From positions 1 through 48,598 of the IMG/VR virus record IMGVR_UViG_3300035698_003454: a DNA stretch of 48,598 bases; one strand, written 5' to 3'. Within the stretch, counting starts at the first letter, position 1. Each line of letters opens with the position of its first letter. Made by a program: the position numbers and the translations under genes. Of the stretch, positions 30,863 through 40,809 are shown piece after piece. A model generated the notes under the pieces. That model was given only the letters and a program-made list of their open reading frames with translations. It searched no databases and was not told the origin of the DNA. Origin of the DNA: a virus.

Positions 30863-33800
30863 ATGGGATCACTTTTTAATTGTTTAAAAACTCATAATTG
30901 TCCACAAGAACTCCGAATAGAAATCAATGAGCTAAAGAAAGCTTATTTAAAAGAAGGATACCAGTTGTCCCCTGCTGAAATTACGTCTGTAGAAAACCTG
31001 CTGACTGAATCAGAAGATATGATTGCTAGTATTGATAAGCAAGTCTTACAGCATAAGCAAGATTATATGGCTAAGATAAAGCCAGCATCTAATGTTCAAG
31101 AAGAAATCCTTGATGAAGATATGTCTGAAGAACAAATAATGTTGGATGACAACTTTGATGGTGAGATATTAGATGAAGATATTGAAGGTGATAACATCGA
31201 TGATGCTGCTCATGAGATTCTAAATGAAGATACTCCAAAGCTTAAAGGCAAGAAGAAATCAGCTAAAGAAGCACAAAAAGAAGTATACGCAGAAAGACTT
31301 GATAAAGACTTTACTGATGAAGAGAAAGCTGAAGTATTAGCTCAAAGAAAAGAACAAGAAGCAAGAGAAATAGAAGATGCTGTAAAGCAAGAAACAAATA
31401 TGAAGAACAAAGAAGCTCGTCAAGCTGCTAAGGCAAAGCAGAGAGCCTATGAAGCAGAACATAAACTACTACCAAGTAGAATCATCTATCCAGCTTGGAT
31501 GCCTTTAAGTGAGAAAGAACGTCAGCAAGTTATCCATGCATATCATCGTGGTGACATTGATGTATTAACAGGTCATGTCAACAAGTCATATCCTGTTGGT
31601 CAGACTTCTGAGACTTCCGAAGCTAAGGCAATGTATCAGTCTGAGGAAGAGACTAAGAGACAGAAAGCAGAGCGTAGTGATGATGCTCCTCTTGCTGGTA
31701 ATAATAGAACTAGAACAGATGAGGAACACCATGAAGCTGTGTTTGGAAATGAAGATGGTGGAAAGTTTACTGAAGCAAACAGAACAGCTAAACCAAAACA
31801 AGGTGCTAAACCTGCTAGGGTTATTGAGTCTATTCCCGCTGGTATAGAACGTACAGGGTCTATAGCTGCATTAATAGAAGATACCCTTGCCTCCCTTAAG
31901 CCTCTTGCTTCTGCTTGGGGTTCTGTTAACCGTGAAGACTTTGCTGTTCAGGCTGCTACTGATCCTACTGGAGTTGAAGTACAGAAAGCTTCTCAACAGT
32001 TTAAAAGTGTACGCTTGCTCCATGAGCTTCTTTATAAGCAGAATAAGAGCAACACAGGCAAGAGATATAACCTTATAAACAATCTAGTCAATGGCAATAT
32101 CAATGATATCTTTACTACAACTGTTCAAACAGTTAATGAAACAGATGATTCTGAATTTATAGATGAGTTTTATAAAGAGAATGGTGAACAGATAGTTTCT
32201 ATTGGTAAGCAACTTGCTAAGTCTAAGATGGCTCCAGAAGCTCAAGCATATATGATTGAAATGTTAAATGATCTAAGTGATATCATGTCTGTTAAAGATA
32301 TAGTCTCTGAGGTTCTTTCTTCTGATGGATACCTAGGCATAGGACAGCTAGATAACATTCCTGAAGCTCTGTTTGATATCCATGCATATGCCAACACCCT
32401 TAACCATGAATACTATGGTCAATATGCTAATGATGTATTTATCCCTGATTATCGCATTGGTGCTGCTATTAAAGCTTTTGCTAATAGGAATCCTAGGCTC
32501 TATGAATATTATGAGCCAGTTCTTCGTGCATTTTTGACTGATCAAACAAAAATATATGAGTTTGTAAAAGAAGCACAAAGTCTTAGGGACAAATGGCAAG
32601 TTGAATCGTTATTTGAAAAAACATTTTCTACTAAAGATAATGAAATCAAATTCAATGAAGAAATTTATAATCTCTCAAGTCTTTTAGTTGAGAAGAATAT
32701 TATTGAGGAATCTCTTTTTATTAAATCAAATAGGAAAGTTGAAGAAGCTGTTAAGAAGGTACAGAAAGCAGCTAATGAAACTGCTTATGCTGTAGACAGA
32801 GATGGTTTTACAACTGTCATAGAACTTATTGAAACAGAGAACAATAAGCCACTTGATGAAGAGAAGGTATCTGAAAGACTTAAGCAGCATTCTCTGTTTA
32901 ACAATATGGGTAAGCAGAATTTTCGTGCGCTGCTTGAAGCCCTTAGAAGCATAGCCTTTGAGAAAGTAGATGATGTTGGTATAGATGCTAATAGATTGTC
33001 TGTTACTAAGCTTGCTAAGCAGATGCTTGAGCAGAAGCAGACATCAAATGAATTAAAGATGTTTCTTAACCAAGCACTCAGGAAGAATACTGTAGTCCGC
33101 ACAAAAGAAAAAAGAAAGATATCAGTTGCTGGTACAAAATATCTGCAAGCTATTGTTAAAGCATACAATGAAAACAAGTATGGGCAAATACCAGAAGGAA
33201 TCTCTGAAGATGATTATTACGTCTTAGATGAAATCCTTAAGTCCATGAAATACGATCCTTATCTTAATCTAAACTATGATCTTTTGGCTACTAGACTAGA
33301 AAAGCATAAGAACATAACTAATTCTTTTAAAGATTCTATTAAAAAGGCTTTTGATACAGGCCGAGTTGATAAAATAAATAGCAGAACTATATCTGAGGAT
33401 GGTGCTGTTCTTATCCAGAAGATGCTCAAGAGTATCTACCTATTAGACAATAGTTGGATAAATGAATCTGAAGGACTAGATCTTAATGCTGAAGCTATTG
33501 ATGAACTCTTTGATGTAGCTGATAGACGAAAGCAGCAATGGCTAGAAGATAAAGAAGAGCAGACTGTTAATCGTGGTAAAGAAGCTACGATGCCAATTAA
33601 GAAAGCTGCAAAAGAAGACACCGATCAAAGAGATAGAGTTGATAAGGCTGAATGGTACAATGACCTTGCTACCTTAATTGATTATGCTCTACGTCCTAAT
33701 GGACCTATTGAACGTGTTGTTGCAAAGAAGCTTTCTAAGCATAAGATAGCTAAATCTGATTTTGCTATGAAAGTAAGGAATGAATTAATTGCTAGAAGAG

Positions 33801-36800
33801 AAAAGCTTTTAGATCTACTTGAGCGTTCATATAGCAAAGATAGTTTCTTTAAAAAAGGTGGTGGTGCTGCTAATATTAAATATACCTCTACTCATAAAGA
33901 AAGCTTGAAAGTTGTTGATGAGTATCTCAAGAAAGATTTAAGCAAAGAAGAAATAAAAGAAGTCCAAACTATAAGAAACCAGCTTATTGCTAATAAAGAT
34001 CTTACTCTTGAAGCTATGGAGCATAAGGGAACTTCTGGTGATCTTATAAGGTATGGTCGGCTTAAAGATGTAAATGAATCAGATAAAGCTATGAGATGGG
34101 CATTGCTAGACTTACGTACTGATATAGCTGCTGAACACTTTGCTAATAACAACCATAGCCTTGTTAATGACTTTAAAGACTTTGAAGATGGTCAGTTTAA
34201 GGACTTAGGCTGGAGCAGACAAGAAGCTTTAAAGAAGTTTATGTCTGTTGGAGAGAATCCTTCTAGGTTTGCTAAGCTAATAGATCAGAAAAGGATGGAT
34301 AACCATGTTGATGTAGCTGCCTATATGTTTGATAACTCAGATCAAGGCGATCCTTCTGGAGTTATTAGTCATATATTTGGTAAAGATATTAGCAAAACAT
34401 TCCATGATATATTTCTATCTGTAGGCAATAAGGTTGATGGTGAAACTAAATCAATAGGTGATAGGCTTCTTGATCTTACACCTAAAAACCGTCAGAAGGT
34501 TAACGCTGCTAAGAAGATATATGATGCTCTGCTGTCTACTAAGTCAGAAGGGGTAGAGATAGCAACAATCTTAAATGAGGAAGGTATTACTCCTGATTCT
34601 TCTGTAGTGATTACTATTCCAAAGAAGCTATCTAAATATGAAATGAAGATAGAGGCTCAAACTCCAAGAGAGTACAATGCAGATCTTGGTGATAAGGGCT
34701 TGCTTGGTAGATCAATAGGTAAGCTAAGAAGCAAGGCTGCTCAGAAGTTCTATGAAAAGGTAGCTGAGTCTTTAGGTGCAAAGCTTATTGTCATTAATGA
34801 TCTTGGTATGCGGTCACAGTATCGTATTGCTCCAGATGGTACTCCAAGTATCATTGTTAATATCCAAGACGATAACTCCTTTAACAATGTTTTCTCCCAT
34901 GAAGTCTTTCATCATATCCTTAATAAATCTTCTATTCGTTCTGCTGATTTCTTTAAGAAGGCTTTGTACGATAGTGTTGTTAACCAAAAGGTATTTGATC
35001 TTGCTGTAGATAAAGCTATGGAGAATAATCCGTATCTATCTCTTAAAGGTGCTGAAGAAGAAGTCATAGCAGAAGTCTTTGCCAAGTCTCTTAATGATAA
35101 AGACTTCTATAAGGAATTGGTTAAGCTCAAAGGTGGAAACCTATTAGCTGCTGATACTATTAATCGTATTGTAGAACATGCTCTAGCAATAGAGAACCTA
35201 CAGGAAACTGAAGGTGCATTTACCTTTGAAGGACAGAGGTTAATCAATCCAGAGAACCAAGAGCCTCTACAGAAACTTATCTTAGATTTACTTGGTGCTG
35301 TAGAAGACAATGCTCCACTTCAAAGCGAGCAGACTAAGTACCATACTCCTTTACTTGGTAGACAATCTAAAGAATCTCTTGAGCAGCTTGCTAGTAACAA
35401 GAAGAGCTGGCTTAAAGGTATATGGAGAGCAATCTTTCCAGAAGGCACTAAAGGTTATAAAGCCATTATGCAGCGCCTTGAAGATATAGTTAATAACACT
35501 ATCAAATATCTTGCTGAGAAGGCTCCTAAGTTTATCTATGCTGACTTTGGTTCAACTGCTATTGAAAAACGTATTGCTGATCTAGTAGTACATGGGGCAG
35601 AAGAATTAGTTACTGCTACAGGATTCCGTTTAGAGAAACATTCTGCTGCCTTTAAAGGACGTACACAGATAGAACTTGAGTATATCCATGATCGTATTAG
35701 AAAGGGTCTAAAGGTTGTCTTAAAGGATGGTGAGATACAACGTCATAAAGATGGAACAGTTAAATATACCAAAGAGGCTGCTCTAGACTTTAGTAATGAT
35801 GAAGATGTAAAGACTGCTCTTAAAGAAGGCATCCCTCAAGAAGTCATAGATGCATTTAAAGACTTCCAAGAGATAGCAGAGAAACAATATAAGAAGCTAA
35901 AGAGATTTGTCCCTAACCTTAATTATGATCCAAACCACTACGGGCAGTATATACAATGGCGCAATAAGGACTTAAGCCCTGTAGATGATAGTATGGGTGC
36001 AGTAGTAAGCTCAATGTCGAAATTAGAGGGGAATACGGGCTTTCTCGAAGAGAAAAATAGGGATAAGTCTGTAGAAGAAATTAAGAAGTCAGGTAGGAAC
36101 TACCAGACCATAGATCCTATCAAGATGATGATGGGATACATGGAAGCAACTGAACGTATGGTTAATACTCGTAAGGCTATTGATATTGCAATTAGCATGG
36201 GTGTTGGTAAAAAATTCATAGATGATTTTGAAGCTAAAAAAGAAAACATGTACGGAGTTGATGATCTTGCTTTTAGTGTTCTAACTGATAAAGATGCAGG
36301 GATAGGATTCCAGCTTAAGGTAGATGGTGTTTTAGAAGAAGATATCTATGACAATGAAGAAGCTGCTTTAGCTGCTGCTAGTCAAATAGATGCAGAGGTT
36401 GAACTTATTAAGACTTCTGTTGATCAAAAGAAAACTTTATCAGGCTGGAAAGTATATTTAGAGCGTAAAGGTGAACTACCTAAAGAGCTTTCTGAAACAA
36501 CTTCTAAAGAAAGAGCAGAAGAATTAGTTGCTCATTTCATGGATAAGAGAACAGATCCTTCACATATGTTTGTTATTAAACCTCATTTCATTATGCAAAC
36601 AAAGCCAGTATCCCTAGAACAGGTTTATTTCTCTAAAGGTCTTGCTCGTATGCTTAAGACAACTGTTGCTTCTGATCGTTTCAAAAACCTAAAGATATTT
36701 GGTATCTCAGGTAGACAGATTCTTGATTGGAAACATCAACTGACTGCTATTGAATTTGCTTTCTCTACATTCCACTTAATGACAATCATTCCAGAAATGA

Positions 36801-38617
36801 CTGCATCAACAATGACTACTCGTTTTCGCAAGGCTAAGGGTTTAGGTAAGATCAATGCTCTTAACCCTGCTGCTGCTATGTGGGAAGGGTTTAGAAGTGC
36901 TAGAGAGGTCAATGCTTTAGTTCGTGCTGTTATGGCTGATCCTAATCTTGCAAACGATCCAAAAGTAAAGAAATTATTTGATAAGTATTTTGGTACTGAA
37001 GATGCTGATATACAAGATATTGTCTCTATGTTCTTTTCTCAAGGTGGGATTGTAGGTCAAGATGCTGATCTACGTACAAGTCTCTATAGCCATGGCAAGA
37101 TGAAGTACCTACCTGTTAAAAAACAACTGATGTTTGAAGAAGGTCATGCTTATATTGGTCAAGAAGGACACAACACAGTCCGAGGGATAGTAAAAGAGAT
37201 AGGTGGATCATTTGCTGCTCATTATCAAGAAACAATAAATCAGATACCAGAAGGTCCATTACGTGAAGCCTTTGCTGCTCTTAAGACAGTTCAGTACGCT
37301 GGTATGCAGGGTATGTCTGAATGGTTAATGGAACAGACTATCCCAATGGTTAAGATGAAAGTATTTATGGATGAGTATACTCAGAATCTTAAACGTGATG
37401 CTGCTGATATTGAATCGGGTAAAAAAACAAAGCATCAAGTAGCATGGGATGTAATTAAGTTTACTGAAGATAGATTTGGTGAGGTTAACTGGAAGAACAA
37501 TTGGATGGACCCAACATTGAAGTCTTCTTTGATGTTTGCATTTAGATCATTCACTTGGTTTACAGGTTCATGGTTTGCTCTAGGTAAAACAGGTATCGAC
37601 TTTGCTAAAGCAGGATGGGCTGTTACTAAAGGTGATGGACAAAATGTAAGACTAACAGAAAAGGGTATGTGGTTTCTTAATGCTATGTTTGTTCATGCTG
37701 TTACTTCTATAGCCTATGCTTCATTGTTTGCTCTTGTATCTGGTGATGATGATGACTTGGTAGAAGATGATCAAGACATTCCATTGTTCTACAGACTTAT
37801 GTTCCCAAGGTATGAAGCTGCTGATCCTTCTAAGCGGTTACTGATTCCTGGTTACCCAACTGAGTTTATAAAGATCTTCCATCATTTAGGATTTGATGGT
37901 TCAGAGCCAGAAGCAACTAAGATGATTACTGGTCGATTTAGTAGTGTCTTGAGTAAGAGCATAGAAGCGTACCAAGGACAGAACTGGAGAGGTGTACAGA
38001 TAGTAAATGAAGATCATCCTCTTCCAATTAAGGCTATTGAGTACGCTGCTCATATTCTCTTTACTCCTCCTATTTCTATTAATACGATGATGAGTGATTT
38101 CAAAAAGGTTGGGTTTGATCCTAAATTGCCTCTTATGAGGATAAGTGGTCTTACTGATGCGCCTGCTTTTGCTAAACATTCTAGGGCAAGTCTTAAGCTT
38201 AATAAACTTAAAAGAGCTACATTCTCAGAGAATGCTGTACCGATTGAGAAAGCAGAGGATCGTGATGATGTTAGAAGGGCTGCTTATAAATATGCTAAAG
38301 GTAACAAGCAACCACTACTAGATATGATTCCTGAAAGACTTACTGATAAACAAGCTATCAATGCTATTAGTCGCTACAAGGTCATAGATGGACAACCTAA
38401 TAGATTTTATGTAGATTATATTGTTAGAGACTTAAGGAATGCAAGTATCCTTCATGCTCTTGCAGGCTGGAAAGTAATGACTGATTCAGAAAAAGATAGG
38501 TCAAAAAGAATTATAACCAAGAAGTATTATAACTATATAAATAGTAAAGATCATTCACAGAAAGAAAAGAATAAAGCAACAATGTTATACATAGTTTCTA
38601 AAGTAGAGGAGACATAA
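30863..38617 (+). CDS. Giant polyvalent injected protein with a metallopeptidase site
   Basis: A 2584-residue protein with AGGAG before ATG at 30863. The first 400 residues are acidic and low-complexity (DDNFDGEILDEDIEGDN). Long helical regions follow. At 1346-1350 is a full zincin motif, HEVFH followed by another His, with acidic residues 48-58 residues on (EEEVIAEVFAKSL) as possible third ligand. From about 1920 to 2560 is a long helical region rich in Trp, Arg and Met (FGISGRQILDWKHQL, MDPTLKSSLMFAFRSFTWF) resembling the C-terminal polyvalent-protein domain LPD38, with one hydrophobic segment near 2270-2290. Proteins of this build are carried in the virion and ejected into the cell. No RNA-polymerase motifs are seen, so it is not an N4-type virion RNAP. 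Confidence 0.65.
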   Translation: MGSLFNCLKTHNCPQELRIEINELKKAYLKEGYQLSPAEITSVENLLTESEDMIASIDKQVLQHKQDYMAKIKPASNVQEEILDEDMSEEQIMLDDNFDGEILDEDIEGDNIDDAAHEILNEDTPKLKGKKKSAKEAQKEVYAERLDKDFTDEEKAEVLAQRKEQEAREIEDAVKQETNMKNKEARQAAKAKQRAYEAEHKLLPSRIIYPAWMPLSEKERQQVIHAYHRGDIDVLTGHVNKSYPVGQTSETSEAKAMYQSEEETKRQKAERSDDAPLAGNNRTRTDEEHHEAVFGNEDGGKFTEANRTAKPKQGAKPARVIESIPAGIERTGSIAALIEDTLASLKPLASAWGSVNREDFAVQAATDPTGVEVQKASQQFKSVRLLHELLYKQNKSNTGKRYNLINNLVNGNINDIFTTTVQTVNETDDSEFIDEFYKENGEQIVSIGKQLAKSKMAPEAQAYMIEMLNDLSDIMSVKDIVSEVLSSDGYLGIGQLDNIPEALFDIHAYANTLNHEYYGQYANDVFIPDYRIGAAIKAFANRNPRLYEYYEPVLRAFLTDQTKIYEFVKEAQSLRDKWQVESLFEKTFSTKDNEIKFNEEIYNLSSLLVEKNIIEESLFIKSNRKVEEAVKKVQKAANETAYAVDRDGFTTVIELIETENNKPLDEEKVSERLKQHSLFNNMGKQNFRALLEALRSIAFEKVDDVGIDANRLSVTKLAKQMLEQKQTSNELKMFLNQALRKNTVVRTKEKRKISVAGTKYLQAIVKAYNENKYGQIPEGISEDDYYVLDEILKSMKYDPYLNLNYDLLATRLEKHKNITNSFKDSIKKAFDTGRVDKINSRTISEDGAVLIQKMLKSIYLLDNSWINESEGLDLNAEAIDELFDVADRRKQQWLEDKEEQTVNRGKEATMPIKKAAKEDTDQRDRVDKAEWYNDLATLIDYALRPNGPIERVVAKKLSKHKIAKSDFAMKVRNELIARREKLLDLLERSYSKDSFFKKGGGAANIKYTSTHKESLKVVDEYLKKDLSKEEIKEVQTIRNQLIANKDLTLEAMEHKGTSGDLIRYGRLKDVNESDKAMRWALLDLRTDIAAEHFANNNHSLVNDFKDFEDGQFKDLGWSRQEALKKFMSVGENPSRFAKLIDQKRMDNHVDVAAYMFDNSDQGDPSGVISHIFGKDISKTFHDIFLSVGNKVDGETKSIGDRLLDLTPKNRQKVNAAKKIYDALLSTKSEGVEIATILNEEGITPDSSVVITIPKKLSKYEMKIEAQTPREYNADLGDKGLLGRSIGKLRSKAAQKFYEKVAESLGAKLIVINDLGMRSQYRIAPDGTPSIIVNIQDDNSFNNVFSHEVFHHILNKSSIRSADFFKKALYDSVVNQKVFDLAVDKAMENNPYLSLKGAEEEVIAEVFAKSLNDKDFYKELVKLKGGNLLAADTINRIVEHALAIENLQETEGAFTFEGQRLINPENQEPLQKLILDLLGAVEDNAPLQSEQTKYHTPLLGRQSKESLEQLASNKKSWLKGIWRAIFPEGTKGYKAIMQRLEDIVNNTIKYLAEKAPKFIYADFGSTAIEKRIADLVVHGAEELVTATGFRLEKHSAAFKGRTQIELEYIHDRIRKGLKVVLKDGEIQRHKDGTVKYTKEAALDFSNDEDVKTALKEGIPQEVIDAFKDFQEIAEKQYKKLKRFVPNLNYDPNHYGQYIQWRNKDLSPVDDSMGAVVSSMSKLEGNTGFLEEKNRDKSVEEIKKSGRNYQTIDPIKMMMGYMEATERMVNTRKAIDIAISMGVGKKFIDDFEAKKENMYGVDDLAFSVLTDKDAGIGFQLKVDGVLEEDIYDNEEAALAAASQIDAEVELIKTSVDQKKTLSGWKVYLERKGELPKELSETTSKERAEELVAHFMDKRTDPSHMFVIKPHFIMQTKPVSLEQVYFSKGLARMLKTTVASDRFKNLKIFGISGRQILDWKHQLTAIEFAFSTFHLMTIIPEMTASTMTTRFRKAKGLGKINALNPAAAMWEGFRSAREVNALVRAVMADPNLANDPKVKKLFDKYFGTEDADIQDIVSMFFSQGGIVGQDADLRTSLYSHGKMKYLPVKKQLMFEEGHAYIGQEGHNTVRGIVKEIGGSFAAHYQETINQIPEGPLREAFAALKTVQYAGMQGMSEWLMEQTIPMVKMKVFMDEYTQNLKRDAADIESGKKTKHQVAWDVIKFTEDRFGEVNWKNNWMDPTLKSSLMFAFRSFTWFTGSWFALGKTGIDFAKAGWAVTKGDGQNVRLTEKGMWFLNAMFVHAVTSIAYASLFALVSGDDDDLVEDDQDIPLFYRLMFPRYEAADPSKRLLIPGYPTEFIKIFHHLGFDGSEPEATKMITGRFSSVLSKSIEAYQGQNWRGVQIVNEDHPLPIKAIEYAAHILFTPPISINTMMSDFKKVGFDPKLPLMRISGLTDAPAFAKHSRASLKLNKLKRATFSENAVPIEKAEDRDDVRRAAYKYAKGNKQPLLDMIPERLTDKQAINAISRYKVIDGQPNRFYVDYIVRDLRNASILHALAGWKVMTDSEKDRSKRIITKKYYNYINSKDHSQKEKNKATMLYIVSKVEET

Positions 38618-38629
38618 ATCCCCACTATA

Positions 38630-38923
38630 TTACTTAGAAGTTTTGATAAGTTGATATATAAGTTGTGATGTTTGTTCTATAAATTCTTCATCGTCACGTA
38701 ACTCATATTTACCTAGGATATGCATAATGCAATGGAGTGCTTCATGATAAAAAGTTTGTTCAATACTTTCTATTGTTCCATTTTCAGCATCTACATAAAC
38801 AATTTGGTTTCTGTAGTCTGCTGCTCCTGCCATTCTGTTGTCGTCAAGAGTAATTTTTTTTCTTTGTACTTGAAATGGAATCCCCCCCAAGGTGAACTGT
38901 GATGGAATGTTTGCTTTTTTCAT
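38630..38923 (-). CDS. Small zinc metallopeptidase, SprT/ImmA-like
   Basis: A 97-residue protein on the minus strand inside the plus-strand late region. AAGGAAC lies before ATG at 38923. The motif YHEALHCIMH gives HExxH for zinc and the catalytic Glu. The acidic DDEEFIE about 17 residues on could supply the third ligand. The N-terminal beta strands (GGIPFQVQRKKITL, then QIVYVDAEN) fit the minimal fold of small phage metallopeptidases of the ImmA/IrrE or SprT-like type. Its substrate is unknown. The opposite orientation suggests a late acquisition or antisense effect on the end of the giant gene. Confidence 0.75.
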   Translation of the reverse strand: MKKANIPSQFTLGGIPFQVQRKKITLDDNRMAGAADYRNQIVYVDAENGTIESIEQTFYHEALHCIMHILGKYELRDDEEFIEQTSQLIYQLIKTSK

Positions 38924-39031
38924 AAGTTCCTTTCATAATAGGTTTAAGTAATGGTAATTATTTTATTTTATGTGATCGAAACAAAAAAAACTCTCAACTA
39001 GGTTTATGCAAAAAATACAGGAGCTAATATA

Positions 39032-39511
39032 ATGGGATTCTTTTCAGCAATAGGCGGAGCTTTAGGTCTAATAAATTCTAACCCAACTGCATCAGCACTT
39101 GCTAAAGATATTAGTTCAGGTGTGGATATGCTTGTCTACACCAAAGAAGAACAAGCAATAGGTAAGGCTGCTGCGACTGCTAATGCAATGGCTGCTTGGC
39201 TAAGGATGGTGGAAGCGATGAAATCCTCTGAAGCCTACCGTTCTATCACTCGACGCATCCTTTCTACCTTTATCATACTAAATCTTATAACAATGATCTG
39301 GATTTGTATCTGGGCTGAGATATCTTCTACGTTTGGATGGTTTGAGTCTCTTACTACAGTGACTGTTGATGGGTGGGCACTTACGCCTGTAACTTGGAGT
39401 GTTTTGAAAATTGCTTCTGTATTTGAATTAGGATGGGTTTTTTGTACCATCATTATATTTTATTTTGGTCCTCAATTGGTACAGATGCTTATCTCTAAAA
39501 AGGGCAAATAA
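39032..39511 (+). CDS. Holin-like membrane protein
   Basis: A 159-residue protein with AGGAG before ATG at 39032. Two clear transmembrane helices: about 76-94 (ILSTFIILNLITMIWICIW) and about 130-150 (VFELGWVFCTIIIFYFGPQL), after an amphipathic, Ala-rich N-terminal helix. It resembles phage holins of the three-helix type found after the tail genes of podoviruses. It would open the inner membrane at the end of infection. I see no endolysin next to it. Call by topology and position. Confidence 0.55.
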   Translation: MGFFSAIGGALGLINSNPTASALAKDISSGVDMLVYTKEEQAIGKAAATANAMAAWLRMVEAMKSSEAYRSITRRILSTFIILNLITMIWICIWAEISSTFGWFESLTTVTVDGWALTPVTWSVLKIASVFELGWVFCTIIIFYFGPQLVQMLISKKGK

Positions 39512-39967
39512 ATGGACACATATCGTGCTTGGGAGGTTTGGTGCCACAGTAACATTCCCGTAGTTATGCTTATAATTATTTCTGGAACTGGTGGTTTCGC
39601 ATGGATGTTTAACAGGTTGTTAAACCAACATAAAGACTTTTGCGCAATGAAAGAAAACTTTCATAAAGAATTGGAAATTAAACAGAACATGGTGGAAAAA
39701 AGTCAAATTACCAGACTGGTAGATAAGATTGAGGTTTTGGTAGAGCAAAATCGGCAACTTTTCCAGAAACATGATAATCATAATGAACGTTTGAATGGGT
39801 TTGGTCATAGGATTAGCAAGGTGGAAAAAAGAGTAGGTGAAAATACTATGCGGTGTGATGAACGGGAAAAAGTATTGATATCTTTGAAAGCGCAACAAGA
39901 AAGTCATAACAAAGCATTTTTGTGTAGAACCACTAATATATTTCCGAATAGTTCAGCAGATGGATAA
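39512..39967 (+). CDS. Single-pass membrane protein with coiled coil
   Basis: A 151-residue protein starting directly after the holin-like stop. One N-terminal transmembrane helix (about 14-32: IPVVMLIIISGTGGFAWMF) then a long coiled coil (about 45-125, KVEKRVGENTMRC) and a polar end. This is the shape of an inner-membrane spanin subunit or of a second holin/antiholin. I see no outer-membrane lipoprotein partner, so the lysis role is inferred from position. Confidence 0.5.
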   Translation: MDTYRAWEVWCHSNIPVVMLIIISGTGGFAWMFNRLLNQHKDFCAMKENFHKELEIKQNMVEKSQITRLVDKIEVLVEQNRQLFQKHDNHNERLNGFGHRISKVEKRVGENTMRCDEREKVLISLKAQQESHNKAFLCRTTNIFPNSSADG

Positions 39968-40133
39968 TTTTGTGTCTTTAAGTCGTCCAGGGAAATGTGT
40001 TTTTGCTAACACTTCTAAAGAGTATTGTGCTCGGTGTTTTTCCGTAGGGTTACATCATCCTATTTGTAACAGCCAATGGTTTGAAGAGTTGTTAAAAGAA
40101 CAACAAATTAGAAATAAAGGAGATCTATTATGA
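39960..40133 (+). CDS. 57-residue Cys-rich protein
   Basis: ATG at 39960 overlaps the upstream stop. Four cysteines (GKCVF, YCARCFS, PICNS) and two adjacent histidines could hold one zinc. The end (WFEELLKEQQ) is helical. The stop overlaps the next ATG (TTATGA). Too short for the usual gene calls but well embedded in the operon. No known family. Confidence 0.55.
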   Translation: MDNFVSLSRPGKCVFANTSKEYCARCFSVGLHHPICNSQWFEELLKEQQIRNKGDLL

Positions 40134-40300
40134 ACATTAACGTAAAAAAGAAACTTGAAAAAATACAGCAAGAATTAGATCAGGATTTTGGGAAAATTAA
40201 ACGTCTAATGATGCAAGGTTTAATTAGTAAACCTGCCTGGGTCAGGGCGATGGTTTGGTTCATGCTTGGTGCTGCTGCTGTTATTGTTATTACACATTAA
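40130..40300 (+). CDS. 56-residue tail-anchored membrane protein
   Basis: ATG at 40130 overlaps the upstream stop; AAAGGAG lies upstream. A basic helical N-terminus (MNINVKKKLEKIQQELDQDF) is followed by one C-terminal transmembrane helix (VWFMLGAAAVIVITH). This topology suits a holin accessory or antiholin. It lies within the holin-like gene group. No family recognised. Confidence 0.55.
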   Translation: MNINVKKKLEKIQQELDQDFGKIKRLMMQGLISKPAWVRAMVWFMLGAAAVIVITH

Positions 40301-40323
40301 AAATGTCTGGATAAAGAGTTAAA

Positions 40324-40572
40324 ATGAAAACTTGGATAGGTCGTTTAGGTTGTTGGATTTCGCAAGGGTTTAACCTATTCTTGTTTAACGGGTCTGAAGA
40401 TGAGACTGTGAGTAGCCGGATTGGTAAGTATAAAAGAGCCAATAACAATACAGTACTGTTTAAGTGGGAATATAAAATTGTTTTTTGGTGGTTGCTCTAC
40501 AATATACTCAGTAGAGTTCCAATATTAAAAGGACATTTCTTGAATGCGATAGAAGATGATGAAGGTAAATAA
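40324..40572 (+). CDS. Hypothetical small phage protein
   Basis: An 82-residue protein with AAGAG before ATG at 40324. Contains an amphipathic, Trp-rich stretch (WEYKIVFWWLLYNILSRVP) that could lie at a membrane surface, and an acidic end. It resembles small proteins found near holins in other phages. Its end overlaps the next gene by 17 bases. Confidence 0.55.
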   Translation: MKTWIGRLGCWISQGFNLFLFNGSEDETVSSRIGKYKRANNNTVLFKWEYKIVFWWLLYNILSRVPILKGHFLNAIEDDEGK

Positions 40573-40807
40573 CTGTTTCATATATGCACTCTGGAGACAT
40601 TTCCGTAATGGTGACTATATTGTTATTAGACGTACAAGACATAAGTATTGGTGGCCTTTCTGTAAGCACCATTACTTAGTATTACCAAAAAATATAGGAA
40701 ATATATGTCCATACTTTGAATCGTACCACCCAGATAAAGAAGATTTAGGAAAACTACCGTGTCCTCTTTTCAAAGGACATATAACTAAAGGTGACAAGGA
40801 GATTTAA
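40556..40807 (+). CDS. Conserved small phage protein of unknown role
   Basis: An 83-residue protein starting MMKVNNCFIYALWRHFRNGD inside the last codons of the upstream gene. The pattern VIRRTRHKYWWPFCKHHYLV and a Pro/Cys-rich end (KLPCPLFKGHI) is one I recognise from podovirus genomes next to surface or lysis genes. The basic, His/Cys/Trp-rich chain may bind metal. No enzyme motif is visible. Confidence 0.6.
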   Translation: MMKVNNCFIYALWRHFRNGDYIVIRRTRHKYWWPFCKHHYLVLPKNIGNICPYFESYHPDKEDLGKLPCPLFKGHITKGDKEI

Positions 40808-40809
40808 AA

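Noticed and set aside
31575-35310. Several frames inside the 2584-residue gene on both strands
   Set aside because: All are shadows of the long gene without ribosome sites.
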